A model generated the notes under the pieces. It ran no database searches. It was not told the DNA's origin and saw nothing but the letters and a program-made list of their open reading frames with translations. The translations under genes and the position numbers were made by a program. This document shows, in pieces, positions 7,111 to 17,048 of a DNA stretch of 37,453 bases (position 1 is the first letter of the stretch; each line of letters opens with the position of its first letter). This DNA comes from Candidatus Zixiibacteriota bacterium (GTDB lineage: Bacteria; Zixibacteria; MSB-5A5; GN15; FEB-12), in contig JBFMGC010000026.1 of assembly GCA_040752815.1 (NCBI GenBank), forward strand, positions 1-37,453. The letters run 5' to 3'.

Positions 7111-8025
7111 GTGACCTCAAGGCGGCTCATAATCGGTTCCCGAGGCTCCGACCTCGCGCTTATCCAGGCCGGTATCGTACAGACGGCACTGCAGAATGCT
7201 TGCGGGTTACGAAGCGAAATCAAGGTAATCAGAACCGAAGGAGATCATCGCGAGCATCTGGGGTTTGACCAAATGGAAGGCAGGGGGTTCTTCACCAAAG
7301 AACTTGAAGACGCCCTTTTGGACCAGTCTATAGATTTAGCAGTGCACTCACTCAAAGACCTTCCTACTACCCAGCCCGACGGGCTGGTAATAGGCGCGGT
7401 CGGATTCCGAGCCGACCGTCGGGAATTGCTCCTGATGCTGCCCGGTGTGAGAATGGGCACAGGTGTGCTTCCGATTCGGTCTGGGGGAAGGATCGGCACA
7501 AGTTCAACCCGCAGGAAAGCGCAGATCGCATATGATAACCTAACACTTCAGATATTGGACCTGCGCGGCAATGTACCGACTCGGATCCGAAAGCTCCGCG
7601 ATGGCCAATACGACGCAATTATCATCGCCGCCGCCGGGGTCGAGCGGCTGGGGCTTGATATGACTAATCTGGACACCACTCTTCTCGACTTGGAGGACTT
7701 TGTTCCCGCGCCGGGCCAAGGTGTGCTTGCGATTGAGATTCGGAACGACGACCACGATCTTGCGTCGGCCGTGGCGAAGTTAAATTCGCCGCCTGTGGAA
7801 ACCGAAATTAGCGCTGAGCGCGGGCTCCTCAAGAGGTTTGGGGCTGGATGCTCGCTTCCGCTGGGAGCGTTTGCGGTTGGCAGTGACACCGGGATAAGGC
7901 TGGTGGCTGTGCTCGGCACCGGTAATGGTAAAACATGGGGTGGCCTGAAAAGAGTCGATGTCACCGCTGGTTCGGTTGAGGAAGTCGTGAAATCTGCCTT
8001 TGCAGCGCTGACTCGCGGTGACTGA
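7111..8025 (+). CDS. hemC: Hydroxymethylbilane synthase (porphobilinogen deaminase)
   Basis: HemC joins four porphobilinogen molecules into hydroxymethylbilane in cytosolic tetrapyrrole synthesis. Visible landmarks are IIGSRGSDLAL near the N terminus, the catalytic Asp83 in LAVHSLKDLPT, the substrate-binding GTSSTRRKAQI (129-139), DLRGNVPTRI (150-159), and Cys247 in RFGAGCSLPLG, the attachment point of the dipyrromethane cofactor. A GTG at 7111 gives 304 residues, the usual length, with the family starting at once (RRLIIGSRGS). An in-frame GTG at 7018 would add 31 unrelated residues. No strong ribosome-binding site is seen. hemL follows after 14 bp, so the two are an operon; other hem genes are not in the window. 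Confidence 0.95.
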   Translation: MTSRRLIIGSRGSDLALIQAGIVQTALQNACGLRSEIKVIRTEGDHREHLGFDQMEGRGFFTKELEDALLDQSIDLAVHSLKDLPTTQPDGLVIGAVGFRADRRELLLMLPGVRMGTGVLPIRSGGRIGTSSTRRKAQIAYDNLTLQILDLRGNVPTRIRKLRDGQYDAIIIAAAGVERLGLDMTNLDTTLLDLEDFVPAPGQGVLAIEIRNDDHDLASAVAKLNSPPVETEISAERGLLKRFGAGCSLPLGAFAVGSDTGIRLVAVLGTGNGKTWGGLKRVDVTAGSVEEVVKSAFAALTRGD

Positions 8026-8039
8026 GAGAACGGTACTGC

Positions 8040-9365
8040 ATGATAGACAAGAAGATGACCACCAGAAAATCTGAGCAGCTCTATCGACTGGCGTGCGACG
8101 TGACACCAGGGGGTGTCAACTCACCGGTGCGGGCGTACAAATCAGTCGGCGGAACGCCTCGGATAATCGCGAGGGGAGAAGGAGCGTATCTCTACGATGT
8201 CGACGGCAACCGCTATATCGACTTCTGCGGTTCCTGGGGGCCGCTGATACTCGGCCATGCCGACCCGGACGTTGTGGCCGCGGTCAAGGCGCAGGTCGAT
8301 AAAGGGCTTACCTATGGTGCGTCGACTGAGTTGGAATACCAGCTCGCAGACTTCGTTGTCTCGCACGTTGAGCCGGTCGAGAAGATTCGCTTTGTATCGT
8401 CGGGCACAGAAGCGGCTATGTCGGCGATACGGGTTGCCCGCGGATTTACAGGACGCGATCTGATTCTCAAATTCGAGGGTTGCTATCACGGCCACGCTGA
8501 TCATATGCTCGTAAAGGCGGGCTCAGGACTGGCGACATTCGGACAGCCGTCGTCGGCAGGCGTGCCCGTATCTTTTACACAACACACTACTGTATTGCCT
8601 CTCGATGACGAATCGGCACTGTCTGACTTCTTTCGGAGTCAAGGAGACAAAGTCGCCGCGGTCATTATCGAAGGCGTTCCTGCCAACCATGGCCTGCTGA
8701 TCCAGCGGCGCGAATTCATGCACACGCTGCGGAATCTATGCGACAAATATGGCGCGCTGCTCATTTTCGACGAAGTCATCACCGGCTTACGACTGGGGCT
8801 TGGCGGTGCTGCGGCGTACTATGGTATCAAACCGGACCTGCTCACATTTGGTAAGATTATCGGCGGCGGAATGCCGGTTGGAGCATTCGGCGGACGGGCG
8901 GATGTCATGAGCGTCCTCTCACCAGAGGGGCCGGTCTATCAAGCAGGGACCCTATCGGGGAACCCGGTGGCGATGGCAGCCGGTCTTGCGACGCTCAGGA
9001 AGTTGGCGGACGGGCGAGTGTACGAACAGCTTGAATCGGTTTCGTCGGTGTTCGTGGATGAGCTAAATCGCGGCCTGAAACCGCTCGGTGGACAGGTGGT
9101 GCGGATTGGGTCCGTTTTCTGGATTATGTTTCAGCCTGATTTGCCGCGCGCAGCGCATGAGGTACTACCAGATGGCATCGCTCGTTTCAATCGTGTGCAC
9201 CGGGCGGTTCTCGATTCAGGCGTGTACCTGCCGCCGTCGGGATACGAGGTCTGTTTTATCTCATCGGCCCACACGACTCAGATGTTAAAGACTGCGGCAG
9301 ACACAACCGTCGAAGCGGTAGGTCGAAACCCCTGCGGTTTCGACATTCCTCACAGCGCGCCTTGA
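8040..9365 (+). CDS. hemL: Glutamate-1-semialdehyde 2,1-aminomutase
   Basis: This PLP enzyme converts glutamate-1-semialdehyde to 5-aminolevulinate in the C5 pathway. Landmarks are TPGGVNSPVRAYKSVGG (22-38), FVSSGTEAAMSAIRVAR (118-134), FEGCYHGHAD (145-154), the PLP-binding LIFDEVITGLR (241-251) and Lys272 in LTFGKIIGGGMPVGAF, which forms the Schiff base. Length is 441 residues. The start could also be the ATG at 8055. The final 15 codons (from Val427, GTA at 9318) coincide exactly with the left part of a 106-bp inverted-repeat element, so the C-terminal tail GRNPCGFDIPHSAP is repeat-derived rather than family sequence. All catalytic regions precede it, so the enzyme should be functional. It is co-transcribed with hemC. 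Confidence 0.95.
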   Translation: MIDKKMTTRKSEQLYRLACDVTPGGVNSPVRAYKSVGGTPRIIARGEGAYLYDVDGNRYIDFCGSWGPLILGHADPDVVAAVKAQVDKGLTYGASTELEYQLADFVVSHVEPVEKIRFVSSGTEAAMSAIRVARGFTGRDLILKFEGCYHGHADHMLVKAGSGLATFGQPSSAGVPVSFTQHTTVLPLDDESALSDFFRSQGDKVAAVIIEGVPANHGLLIQRREFMHTLRNLCDKYGALLIFDEVITGLRLGLGGAAAYYGIKPDLLTFGKIIGGGMPVGAFGGRADVMSVLSPEGPVYQAGTLSGNPVAMAAGLATLRKLADGRVYEQLESVSSVFVDELNRGLKPLGGQVVRIGSVFWIMFQPDLPRAAHEVLPDGIARFNRVHRAVLDSGVYLPPSGYEVCFISSAHTTQMLKTAADTTVEAVGRNPCGFDIPHSAP

Positions 9366-9423
9366 ACATAATGTCAAAACCACGTCTCACGCTTACGCGC
9401 TCGACTCAGGGGTTTTGACCTAC
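9318..9423 (+). mobile_element. 106-bp inverted-repeat element inserted in the 3' end of hemL
   Basis: The ends GTAGGTCGAAACCCCTG (9318-9334) and CAGGGGTTTTGACCTAC (9407-9423) are inverted repeats matching at 16 of 17 positions. Inside, GGTTTCGACAT (9336-9346) and ATGTCAAAACC (9371-9381) form a second pair. Each end is also locally self-complementary (GTCGAAACC with GGTTTCGAC). A second, same-orientation copy lies at 23936-24030 and a lone end at 22870. It has the size and build of a MITE or a BIME-like palindromic unit; it encodes nothing itself. No target-site duplication is evident. Confidence 0.75.
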
Positions 9424-9438
9424 TAACCAAGGTTGGAT

Positions 9439-9461
9439 GGCAGGACCGCAGGGGTCCTGCC
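9439..9461. repeat. GGCAGGACC hairpin repeat
   Basis: GGCAGGACC (9439-9447) and GGTCCTGCC (9453-9461) form a perfect 9-bp stem with a 5-nt loop, followed by CTACG. The same pattern (GGCAG stem and trailing CTACG) occurs at 24480-24534, and a shorter relative at 24051-24070. It ends 20 bp before the start of the next gene. Confidence 0.65.
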
Positions 9462-9481
9462 CTACGGTAGTACGAGGGTCT

Positions 9482-10231
9482 ATGTCGTTTATGGAATTCT
9501 CGGATCAGAACGGAATCGCCACGCTGACGCTCGCACGCGGCAATGTGAACGCCATGAACGAAGAAATGGTCGATCACCTCATTGAGAGGTTTCAACGACT
9601 GAGCGATTATTCCAACACGCACGCGGTTGTGCTCACCGGACAAGGGAGCTTCTTCTCGTTCGGGCTCGACGTGCCGGAGTTATACGACTATTCGTCAGCC
9701 GATTTCACGCGTTTCCTGTCCAAGTTCACAGACCTGTATCTGCGCATCTTCGAATTTCCAAAGCCACTGATTGCGGCGATCAACGGCCATGCCGTGGCGG
9801 GCGGGTTCATGCTCGCGATGCCGTGCGACTATCGCATCATGGCCACCGGCAAGGCGAAGATATCTCTGAACGAGATCACGTTCGGGTCATCGGTGTTTGC
9901 CGGATCGATTGAGATTCTAAAGTGTGTCACTGGGCATCGTAACGCGGAAGTGTTCGCGCTGGGTGGGAAGATGTATTCTGCAGAAGAGGCCAAATCACTT
10001 GGCCTAGTGGACGAGGTTGTGCAACGTGAGAGCGTTCTTTCGCGCGCTCTTGAGATAGCCGGCGAAATGGCTGCCCGCGACCTGGTCGCTTACGGTGCGA
10101 TTAAGAAACTGCTTCGCGGACCCGTAGTCGATCAGATCAGACGTACCGAGGCCGACTCGATACGTCGGTTTGTCGAAATTTGGTATTTGCCGTCGACTCG
10201 CGAGAAGACGAAGGGGATAGTGATAAGATAG
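9482..10231 (+). CDS. Enoyl-CoA hydratase/isomerase family protein
   Basis: This is a crotonase-fold protein of 249 residues, probably acting on an acyl-CoA in beta-oxidation or a related route. The oxyanion-hole signature is clear: FGLDVPEL (60-67) and NGHAVAGGFMLAMPCDYRI (101-119). Glu131 in SLNEITFG sits where the first catalytic glutamate of hydratases lies, and Glu156 (GHRNAEVFALGG) is a candidate for the second. The usual Gly-rich PGxGGTQRL loop is replaced by SSVFAGSIEIL, so hydratase, isomerase or another activity is open. The start at ATG 9482 is chosen because the frame before it runs into a hairpin repeat; ATG 9491 is an alternative. The gene stands alone, without other fatty-acid genes nearby. 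Confidence 0.82.
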   Translation: MSFMEFSDQNGIATLTLARGNVNAMNEEMVDHLIERFQRLSDYSNTHAVVLTGQGSFFSFGLDVPELYDYSSADFTRFLSKFTDLYLRIFEFPKPLIAAINGHAVAGGFMLAMPCDYRIMATGKAKISLNEITFGSSVFAGSIEILKCVTGHRNAEVFALGGKMYSAEEAKSLGLVDEVVQRESVLSRALEIAGEMAARDLVAYGAIKKLLRGPVVDQIRRTEADSIRRFVEIWYLPSTREKTKGIVIR

Positions 10232-10354
10232 CAAAACTACGAAACATTTGAGACCTTTCTGCCCCCTCTGGATTCAAAGGACATCGGAAGAATAATTGCG
10301 TTCCCCTCAAAATGTGATTGCGCCGATTCAAAGAGCCACCAATCTTTAAACAGT

Positions 10355-11884
10355 ATGAAGACAAGTGCAGTTATTGTCGCTCCTCGTGCTTATCCAACTG
10401 AAGCGAGGGAATTCCTCGAACAATCATACTCGAGTTTGGTTGTTACCAACCAAGAACTGAGTCGGCAACTCGTTAGCTTTCAAGCGAATAAAGCGACCCC
10501 CTTCTTCCGATGGTTCAAGTACAAGGAGGGTTTTTCTAGGCCCCTCATCGAATATATCATAAGCAGGCTTTGTCCCGAACCGGGCGTATTGCTGGACCCA
10601 TTCGCGGGTGCAGGATCAGCACTGTTGGCAGCACGTGCGCTAGGTTGGAAAGGCGTGGGGATAGAACTCCTGCCAGTCGGGATCTATGCATTGCGCGCCC
10701 GATTGGCTGCAGAGGGCATAGACGAACACACGTTTTGTGAGGCCGTGAAGTGTATTAGAACGGACTTCTTGTCGAAGCGTGCTTCCGGCAGTCGTGCATT
10801 TGAGCATGTGACCATAACGCAAGGGGCCTTTCCTGATGACACCGAAAGACAGCTCCATTCATATCTGGAGTTTGTGAGGTCTCATTACTCGGATGACCGG
10901 GTTCGCACACTACTTGAATTTGCTGCCTATTCTATCCTGGAATCGATAAGTTACACGCGAAAGGACGGACAGTACCTGCGATGGGATAGAAGATCGGGTC
11001 GATCGAATGGTTCTAACGGCTTCGACAAGGGGGCGATTCTTTCGTTTAGAACTGCAATCGAACGTCAGCTCAATTTGATGTGTGAGGACCTTTGTATTAC
11101 TCCTTCTGATTTGTTTGATACAACGGGAGAGAGCAGTGGATTGAACGGTCCTGAAATAGAGATATATGAAGACACGTGTCTGACCAAACTGCGCGACCTG
11201 AGAGCTCGCAGCGTAGACCTTATTCTAACCTCTCCACCTTACTGCAACCGATATGACTATACTAGAACCTATGCACTGGAGCTTGTTTTCTTGGGTGCTG
11301 GGGAGGAACGGATTCGAGAACTGCGACAGGCTATGCTCTCATGTACGGTGGAGAATCGCGAGAAGATCGAGCAGTTGGAAGCATTCTACCGGGACAGACA
11401 CGCTCTTCCGTTATTTGAGGCCGCCAAGGTCGCGTTTGAGGGGCAAGCGGCGCTCCACGAAGTGATCGATATTCTTGAGGAAGAACGAAGGTGCGGTCAG
11501 CTTAACAATCCTGGCATTGTCCGTATGGTGAGAAACTACTTCCTAGAAATGTCGCTTGTTATTCATGAATGTTCTCGTGTAATGAAGCCAGGCGCCTACT
11601 TTGTTATGGTCAACGACAACGTGAGCTACAACGGGCAAGTTGTACCGGTTGACCTCATCTTGTCCGAAATTGCGCGCAAAGCCGGTCTGGAAGTACAGGT
11701 AATCTGGAAGCTGGTTAAGGGAAAAGGAAACAGCAGCCAGCAGATGGGTAGACACGGGAGGCAGGAAGTGCGGAAGTGTGTCTATGTCTGGCGGAAGCCT
11801 ACAAAGAAATCAACCAGTCTGCCAGAGCTGAAGCCTGCTTCTCCGAAGTTAAGTTCGCCGCGAAATCGAGCGTTCCGTTCTTGA
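10355..11884 (+). CDS. Type II DNA methyltransferase (amino-group, TSPPY type)
   Basis: This 509-residue S-adenosylmethionine-dependent methyltransferase of N4-cytosine/N6-adenine type would protect host DNA from the adjacent endonuclease. Motif I is LLDPFAGAGSALLAA (79-93), preceded by a motif X-like FRWFKYKEGFSRPLIEYII (51-69) and followed by GVGIELLPVG. The catalytic motif IV TSPPYCNRYDY lies at about 292-302. Between them is a 200-residue segment likely to hold target recognition, giving an X-I-TRD-IV order. The natural domain seems to end near CVYVWRKP; the last 29 residues are read from DNA that overlaps the 3' end of the opposite-strand endonuclease gene. Base composition is lower in GC than its neighbours, consistent with acquisition. 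No strong ribosome-binding site is seen. Confidence 0.9.
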   Translation: MKTSAVIVAPRAYPTEAREFLEQSYSSLVVTNQELSRQLVSFQANKATPFFRWFKYKEGFSRPLIEYIISRLCPEPGVLLDPFAGAGSALLAARALGWKGVGIELLPVGIYALRARLAAEGIDEHTFCEAVKCIRTDFLSKRASGSRAFEHVTITQGAFPDDTERQLHSYLEFVRSHYSDDRVRTLLEFAAYSILESISYTRKDGQYLRWDRRSGRSNGSNGFDKGAILSFRTAIERQLNLMCEDLCITPSDLFDTTGESSGLNGPEIEIYEDTCLTKLRDLRARSVDLILTSPPYCNRYDYTRTYALELVFLGAGEERIRELRQAMLSCTVENREKIEQLEAFYRDRHALPLFEAAKVAFEGQAALHEVIDILEEERRCGQLNNPGIVRMVRNYFLEMSLVIHECSRVMKPGAYFVMVNDNVSYNGQVVPVDLILSEIARKAGLEVQVIWKLVKGKGNSSQQMGRHGRQEVRKCVYVWRKPTKKSTSLPELKPASPKLSSPRNRAFRS

Positions 11885-12698
11885 CTTCCTCGAAGATCTC
11901 TTTAGCCATCGCGATTTCGATAGCGACCCCTGCGAAGAACAACTTGGGGCACGTCTTCCCAGCAAAGGCCTCTCGTACTCGTTGTAGCGCTTTGCTAGCG
12001 GTCTTCCAATGCTCGTCCGCTCCGGCAGGATCAATACCTCCTTTGATCTCGCCAATGGCCAGGAAGTTGGCGGCGGTATTCACTAGGATCTTTGTCGGGG
12101 TTTCGTCTGACTGACTCATAAGGAGTATTACATCGATGTTCTTTCCGATGAACTTCGGCGTTCTGTCGAATGCAATCAGACGTTTCTCCCATTGAATCGA
12201 CTGGGTCTTTCCAGTGTCGCTGGACTCCACGACGGGGCGCACGCCGGCTTTCGTCAATCGATCCTTGAGGAGTTGCGTTACTTGTGCTTGCGCTGAAGAA
12301 CCAGTCCAATTACGCATCGCACCACCAAGCGAGTCGCCTGCGGTGAGAAGAAATCGGAACAAGATTTGCCGTCCCAGTTCTCCTTTTGTAGAAGCGATTT
12401 CGTCAATTGCGGCGCGTGCGATATCTTTCAACTGACGTTTGTTTAGATGTCCTTGAGCCTTTGTCGAGAGGCCGGCGCATGAGAGCACGACACTGGTAAG
12501 CGACGGGTCTCTAAGTATTTCCTCGGCGGTAGCAGCGCGGTTCAGCTTTCGCTCGATCTCAAGCGCTTCTTTTACGACCAGTCCCGCTCTCGTCATCTTC
12601 TCGGTTGCCTGGATGATGAAACCTCGCGTGGTTTCCCTCGGTGCGGTCACAAGATCGTTCGGGTCTTTAACTACCCTGTTAAAATGGCTGGCTCCCAT
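11799..12698 (-). CDS. Type II restriction endonuclease, AvaI/BsoBI-like
   Basis: A 299-residue nuclease. The segment AIGEIKGGIDPAGADEHWKT (214-232) carries the E-x-K half of a PD-(D/E)xK site. Asp189 (KNIDVILL), Glu217, Lys219 and His230 have the same spacings (28, 2 and 11 residues) as the BsoBI active-site residues recalled as D212, E240, K242 and H253. The family cuts CYCGRG, so this specificity is predicted. The start at ATG 12698 has an AAGGTAAAGAGC leader directly after the sdhB stop, with 14 bp between; a longer frame would run back into sdhB. It therefore reads as the fourth gene of the sdh operon. Its 3' end overlaps the convergent methyltransferase gene by 86 bp. Confidence 0.88.
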   Translation of the reverse strand: MGASHFNRVVKDPNDLVTAPRETTRGFIIQATEKMTRAGLVVKEALEIERKLNRAATAEEILRDPSLTSVVLSCAGLSTKAQGHLNKRQLKDIARAAIDEIASTKGELGRQILFRFLLTAGDSLGGAMRNWTGSSAQAQVTQLLKDRLTKAGVRPVVESSDTGKTQSIQWEKRLIAFDRTPKFIGKNIDVILLMSQSDETPTKILVNTAANFLAIGEIKGGIDPAGADEHWKTASKALQRVREAFAGKTCPKLFFAGVAIEIAMAKEIFEEVKNGTLDFAANLTSEKQASALADWLISL

Positions 12699-12712
12699 GC
12701 TCTTTACCTTGC

Positions 12713-13458
12713 CTACTTCGTCGTCGTGGCCGCCCGGAAGAACTCGCGGTTCATTTTGGCGATCATCGAAACGCTGATTTCTTTCGGGCAGACCGCCTCG
12801 CACTCATACTGATTGGTGCAGCCGCCGAAGCCCTCGATATCCGTCTGCGCGACCATCGCCCGCACCCGCTTCTCGCGCTCCACACGGCCCTGGGGCAAAT
12901 ACGCAAACTGCGACACTTTCGCCGCCACGAACAGCATCGCTGAGGCATTCTTGCAGGCCGCCACACAGGCGCCGCAGCCAATACATGCCGCCGCGTCCAT
13001 CGCCTTGTCGGCGTCCGGTTTCGGGATGGGAATGGCGTTGCCGTCGGGTGCGCCGCCGGCGTTGATCGAAATAAACCCGCCCGCTGCCATGATCCGGTCG
13101 AACGCCGTGCGATCTACCACCAGGTCCTTGATAACGGGGAACGCCCTCGCGCGGAACGGCTCAATATAAATCGTGTCGCCGTCTTTGAAATGCCGCATGT
13201 GGAGCTGACAGGTGGTGGTGGCGTGTTCTTTTCCGTGAGGAACCCCGTCGATAACAAGAGAGCAGGCGCCGCAGATACCCTCGCGGCAGTCATGGTCGAA
13301 GTGGATCGGGTCATCACCCTTCTTGATCAGGTCTTCGTTAACGACATCGAGCATCTCGAGAAATGACATATGCTCGTGGATATCAGTCGCCGTATATGTC
13401 ACTAGCCGCCCTTTGTGCTGGGCGTTTTTCTGACGCCAGACTTTGAGTGTGAGGTTCA

Positions 13459-13459
<1 letters not shown>
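12713..13459 (-). CDS. sdhB: Succinate dehydrogenase/fumarate reductase iron-sulfur subunit
   Basis: SdhB carries electrons from the flavoprotein to the membrane heme subunit through three iron-sulfur clusters. The 2Fe-2S ligands lie in [15 protein letters not shown] with a later [10 protein letters not shown]. The 4Fe-4S and 3Fe-4S ligands lie in [15 protein letters not shown] and in the [15 protein letters not shown] segment. Length is 248 residues. The ATG at 13459 shares its A with the final base of the sdhA stop (TAATG), indicating translational coupling. The [19 protein letters not shown] form is typical of the Bacteroidetes/Wolinella type with a diheme cytochrome b rather than the E. 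coli type. The restriction endonuclease gene follows after 14 bp on the same strand. Confidence 0.95.
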
Positions 13460-15372
<1,913 letters not shown>

Positions 15373-15373
15373 G

Positions 15374-16099
15374 TTACTTTCCTCCAACCACTAACTGAGT
15401 ACAGCCGGTGAGCACGGCCGCGGGGATCGAGGCATATCCGAGAAACAGTAGTACGCTCGCAACCCAGGCCAGGCGGTTCAGCCTCACCTGCCACTTTTCG
15501 GTGTTCAACCCGAGCGACTGAAACATGCTCGCCACACCGTGCGACAGGTGGTAGCTCAGCAGGCCGACCGCGAGCAGATAGAAGATCGATACCACCGGGC
15601 TCGAGAAACCGATTACCACCATGCCGTAGACATCGGGCCGACCGAGCGGATCGGTCAGCGTCGCGAACTCAGGATTCGTGACTCGCACAGTAAAGTGCAG
15701 AAGGTGGTAGATCACAAACACGAGGATGATGAGGCCGGTCCAGATCATCGTGCGCGAGGCCAGACTGGCTTTGACTGTCTGTTCGTTCTGATATCCGATC
15801 GGCCGCGCCGCCCAGTTTTCGAGTTTCAGTTTGATCCCGAACCAGATGTGGATCACAAACGCCGCCAGCAGGAAAAGTCGGATCGCCCAGAGCAGCGGTC
15901 CGAGTGACTGGAGCTTTTCGGCATAGCTGTTCATCTGGTCCTGGCTGATAAACACCTGCAGGTTGCCGAGCATGTGGCCGACAACAAAGCCGAATGCGAC
16001 AATGCCGGAAACCGCCATCAGGAATTTCTGGCCGATGCTGGCGTTCAACAGGTGGGCGGAGAAGGAAGTGGGTGGTTTGCTCGTGACGGTAATATTCAT
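15374..16099 (-). CDS. sdhC: Succinate dehydrogenase cytochrome b subunit (b558-type, diheme)
   Basis: This 241-residue membrane anchor has about five hydrophobic helices, near residues 29-50, 70-95, 120-142, 160-185 and 210-233. Histidines suited to two b hemes are visible in [32 protein letters not shown] and [14 protein letters not shown]. The single long subunit replacing SdhC plus SdhD is the Bacteroidetes/Wolinella-type arrangement (order C-A-B). It passes electrons between the iron-sulfur subunit and the quinone pool. It is the first gene of the operon, preceded by a purine-rich GAAAGGGAAAGGGC site and a good sigma-70-like promoter about 27 bp upstream. Confidence 0.93.
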   Translation of the reverse strand: MNITVTSKPPTSFSAHLLNASIGQKFLMAVSGIVAFGFVVGHMLGNLQVFISQDQMNSYAEKLQSLGPLLWAIRLFLLAAFVIHIWFGIKLKLENWAARPIGYQNEQTVKASLASRTMIWTGLIILVFVIYHLLHFTVRVTNPEFATLTDPLGRPDVYGMVVIGFSSPVVSIFYLLAVGLLSYHLSHGVASMFQSLGLNTEKWQVRLNRLAWVASVLLFLGYASIPAAVLTGCTQLVVGGK

Positions 16100-16125
16100 G
16101 CCCTTTCCCTTTCAATGTTCCGCCG

Positions 16126-16154
16126 AGTATAGGCCGCAAGGGCGGGGCAGTCAA
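16126..16154 (-). promoter_or_regulatory. Promoter of the sdh operon
   Basis: On the minus strand TTGACT (16149-16154) and TATACT (16126-16131) are separated by exactly 17 bp, each matching sigma-70 consensus at five of six bases. Transcription should start near 16119, giving a leader of about 20 nt before sdhC. It would drive sdhC, sdhA, sdhB and, by position, the restriction endonuclease. Confidence 0.78.
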
Positions 16155-16314
16155 ATGAAATAATTCACAAGGAGTTGTGCCCGGTCGGCGAGGCGTTATT
16201 CAGCCGTCGAAAATCGTCGGAGTCGGCCGCCGATGTCGCCTGTATAAGGCTAAGTCGCTGTGGGATCGAATGCAACAGATGGACGGCGCGTCTCGCCGAG
16301 GTAGCTTATTCAGT

Positions 16315-16343
16315 TTGACAGGCGCGACGCCAGCGGATATTTT
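16315..16343 (+). promoter_or_regulatory. Promoter of the 16.4-kb secreted protein gene
   Basis: TTGACA (16315-16320) and TATTTT (16338-16343) are separated by 17 bp. Transcription would start near 16350, giving a leader of about 55 nt to the ATG at 16405. It lies in the 305-bp gap between two divergent genes; no other feature was found between this promoter and the sdh promoter. Confidence 0.7.
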
Positions 16344-16404
16344 GTGCGGTCGTCCTTAGACAGATATAAAGGAAACTAAATCCATTTTGCGGCAGGAGTA
16401 GAAT

Positions 16405-16992
16405 ATGATTCAAAAGAAATCACTGGTCATGGTGTTTGTGATCGTCGCCGCCTGCGCGGTCTCGACCCCGGGCCAGACCACGATCACGCTTGGTCTGTCC
16501 GGGCCGGGCGCGGTCAACGACAGCACCATCAAAGCCGGGCAGCCGGTCTCAGTGGATGTTTACTGGGAGAGCAAGGATGTCGATATCCGCGGCTTCACGA
16601 CCGGTTTCAGGGTTTACTCGCCGACCATCAAAGCGATTGTGCACGTGGCCGACAGCGGCAAGGGGATCAACCCGGCCGGCGATCTGAAAGCTCATGGCGG
16701 CTGGGAAGGCACAAACACCTGGGATTTCAGCGGCATTAGGGTCATTCCCACCGACTGGGACGGCACCCTACCGGACACGATCGGCTTCGGCGGTGCGCGG
16801 GCCAAGGTCGCGGAGAGCGCACACCCTCGCAAGAAGGTGCTTTCGTGGACCATGCTCGTGCCGACAACTGGGCAGATTCTTGTCGATTCGACCTTCTTCC
16901 GCCCCAGCAACATCTGGGCGGTGGCGCTTACTGCCGGCAAGGAAGTTAGGCCTCTTTGGAACGGGCCGTACAAATTCTCTGTTATCGAATAG
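16405..16992 (+). CDS. Secreted protein of unknown function (cohesin-like beta-sandwich style)
   Basis: This 195-residue protein has an obvious signal peptide (MIQKKSLVMVFVIVAACAVSTPGQT) and a good AGGAG site. The mature part is beta-rich: TITLGLSGPGAVNDSTIKAGQPVSVDVYW, then GFTTGFRVYSP and VLSWTMLVP. The pattern of an N-terminal strand, a stretch on interest-weighted conventions such as GxPVxVDVY, and a later GF(R/T) strand resembles cohesin-like secreted proteins common in FCB candidate phyla. No catalytic motif or cysteine pair is present. Its own promoter and terminator make it a single-gene transcript. A partnership with the dockerin protein at 2257-3198 is possible but is only an inference. 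Confidence 0.65.
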   Translation: MIQKKSLVMVFVIVAACAVSTPGQTTITLGLSGPGAVNDSTIKAGQPVSVDVYWESKDVDIRGFTTGFRVYSPTIKAIVHVADSGKGINPAGDLKAHGGWEGTNTWDFSGIRVIPTDWDGTLPDTIGFGGARAKVAESAHPRKKVLSWTMLVPTTGQILVDSTFFRPSNIWAVALTAGKEVRPLWNGPYKFSVIE

Positions 16993-17000
16993 ACTGACTC

Positions 17001-17029
17001 GAGGCCCGCTAGGCGGCGGGCCTCTTTGT
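17001..17029 (+). terminator. Rho-independent terminator
   Basis: GAGGCCCGC (17001-17009) pairs perfectly with GCGGGCCTC (17016-17024) around a 6-nt loop and is followed by TTTGT. It lies eight bases after the stop of the secreted protein gene, an ideal location. Confidence 0.85.
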
Positions 17030-17048
17030 CGTTAGTACCCTCCGAGTC

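Noticed and set aside
9482-10231. Loss of the second catalytic glutamate in the enoyl-CoA hydratase-like protein
   Set aside because: On closer reading Glu156 in GHRNAEVFALGG can align with the second glutamate, so loss of activity cannot be claimed.
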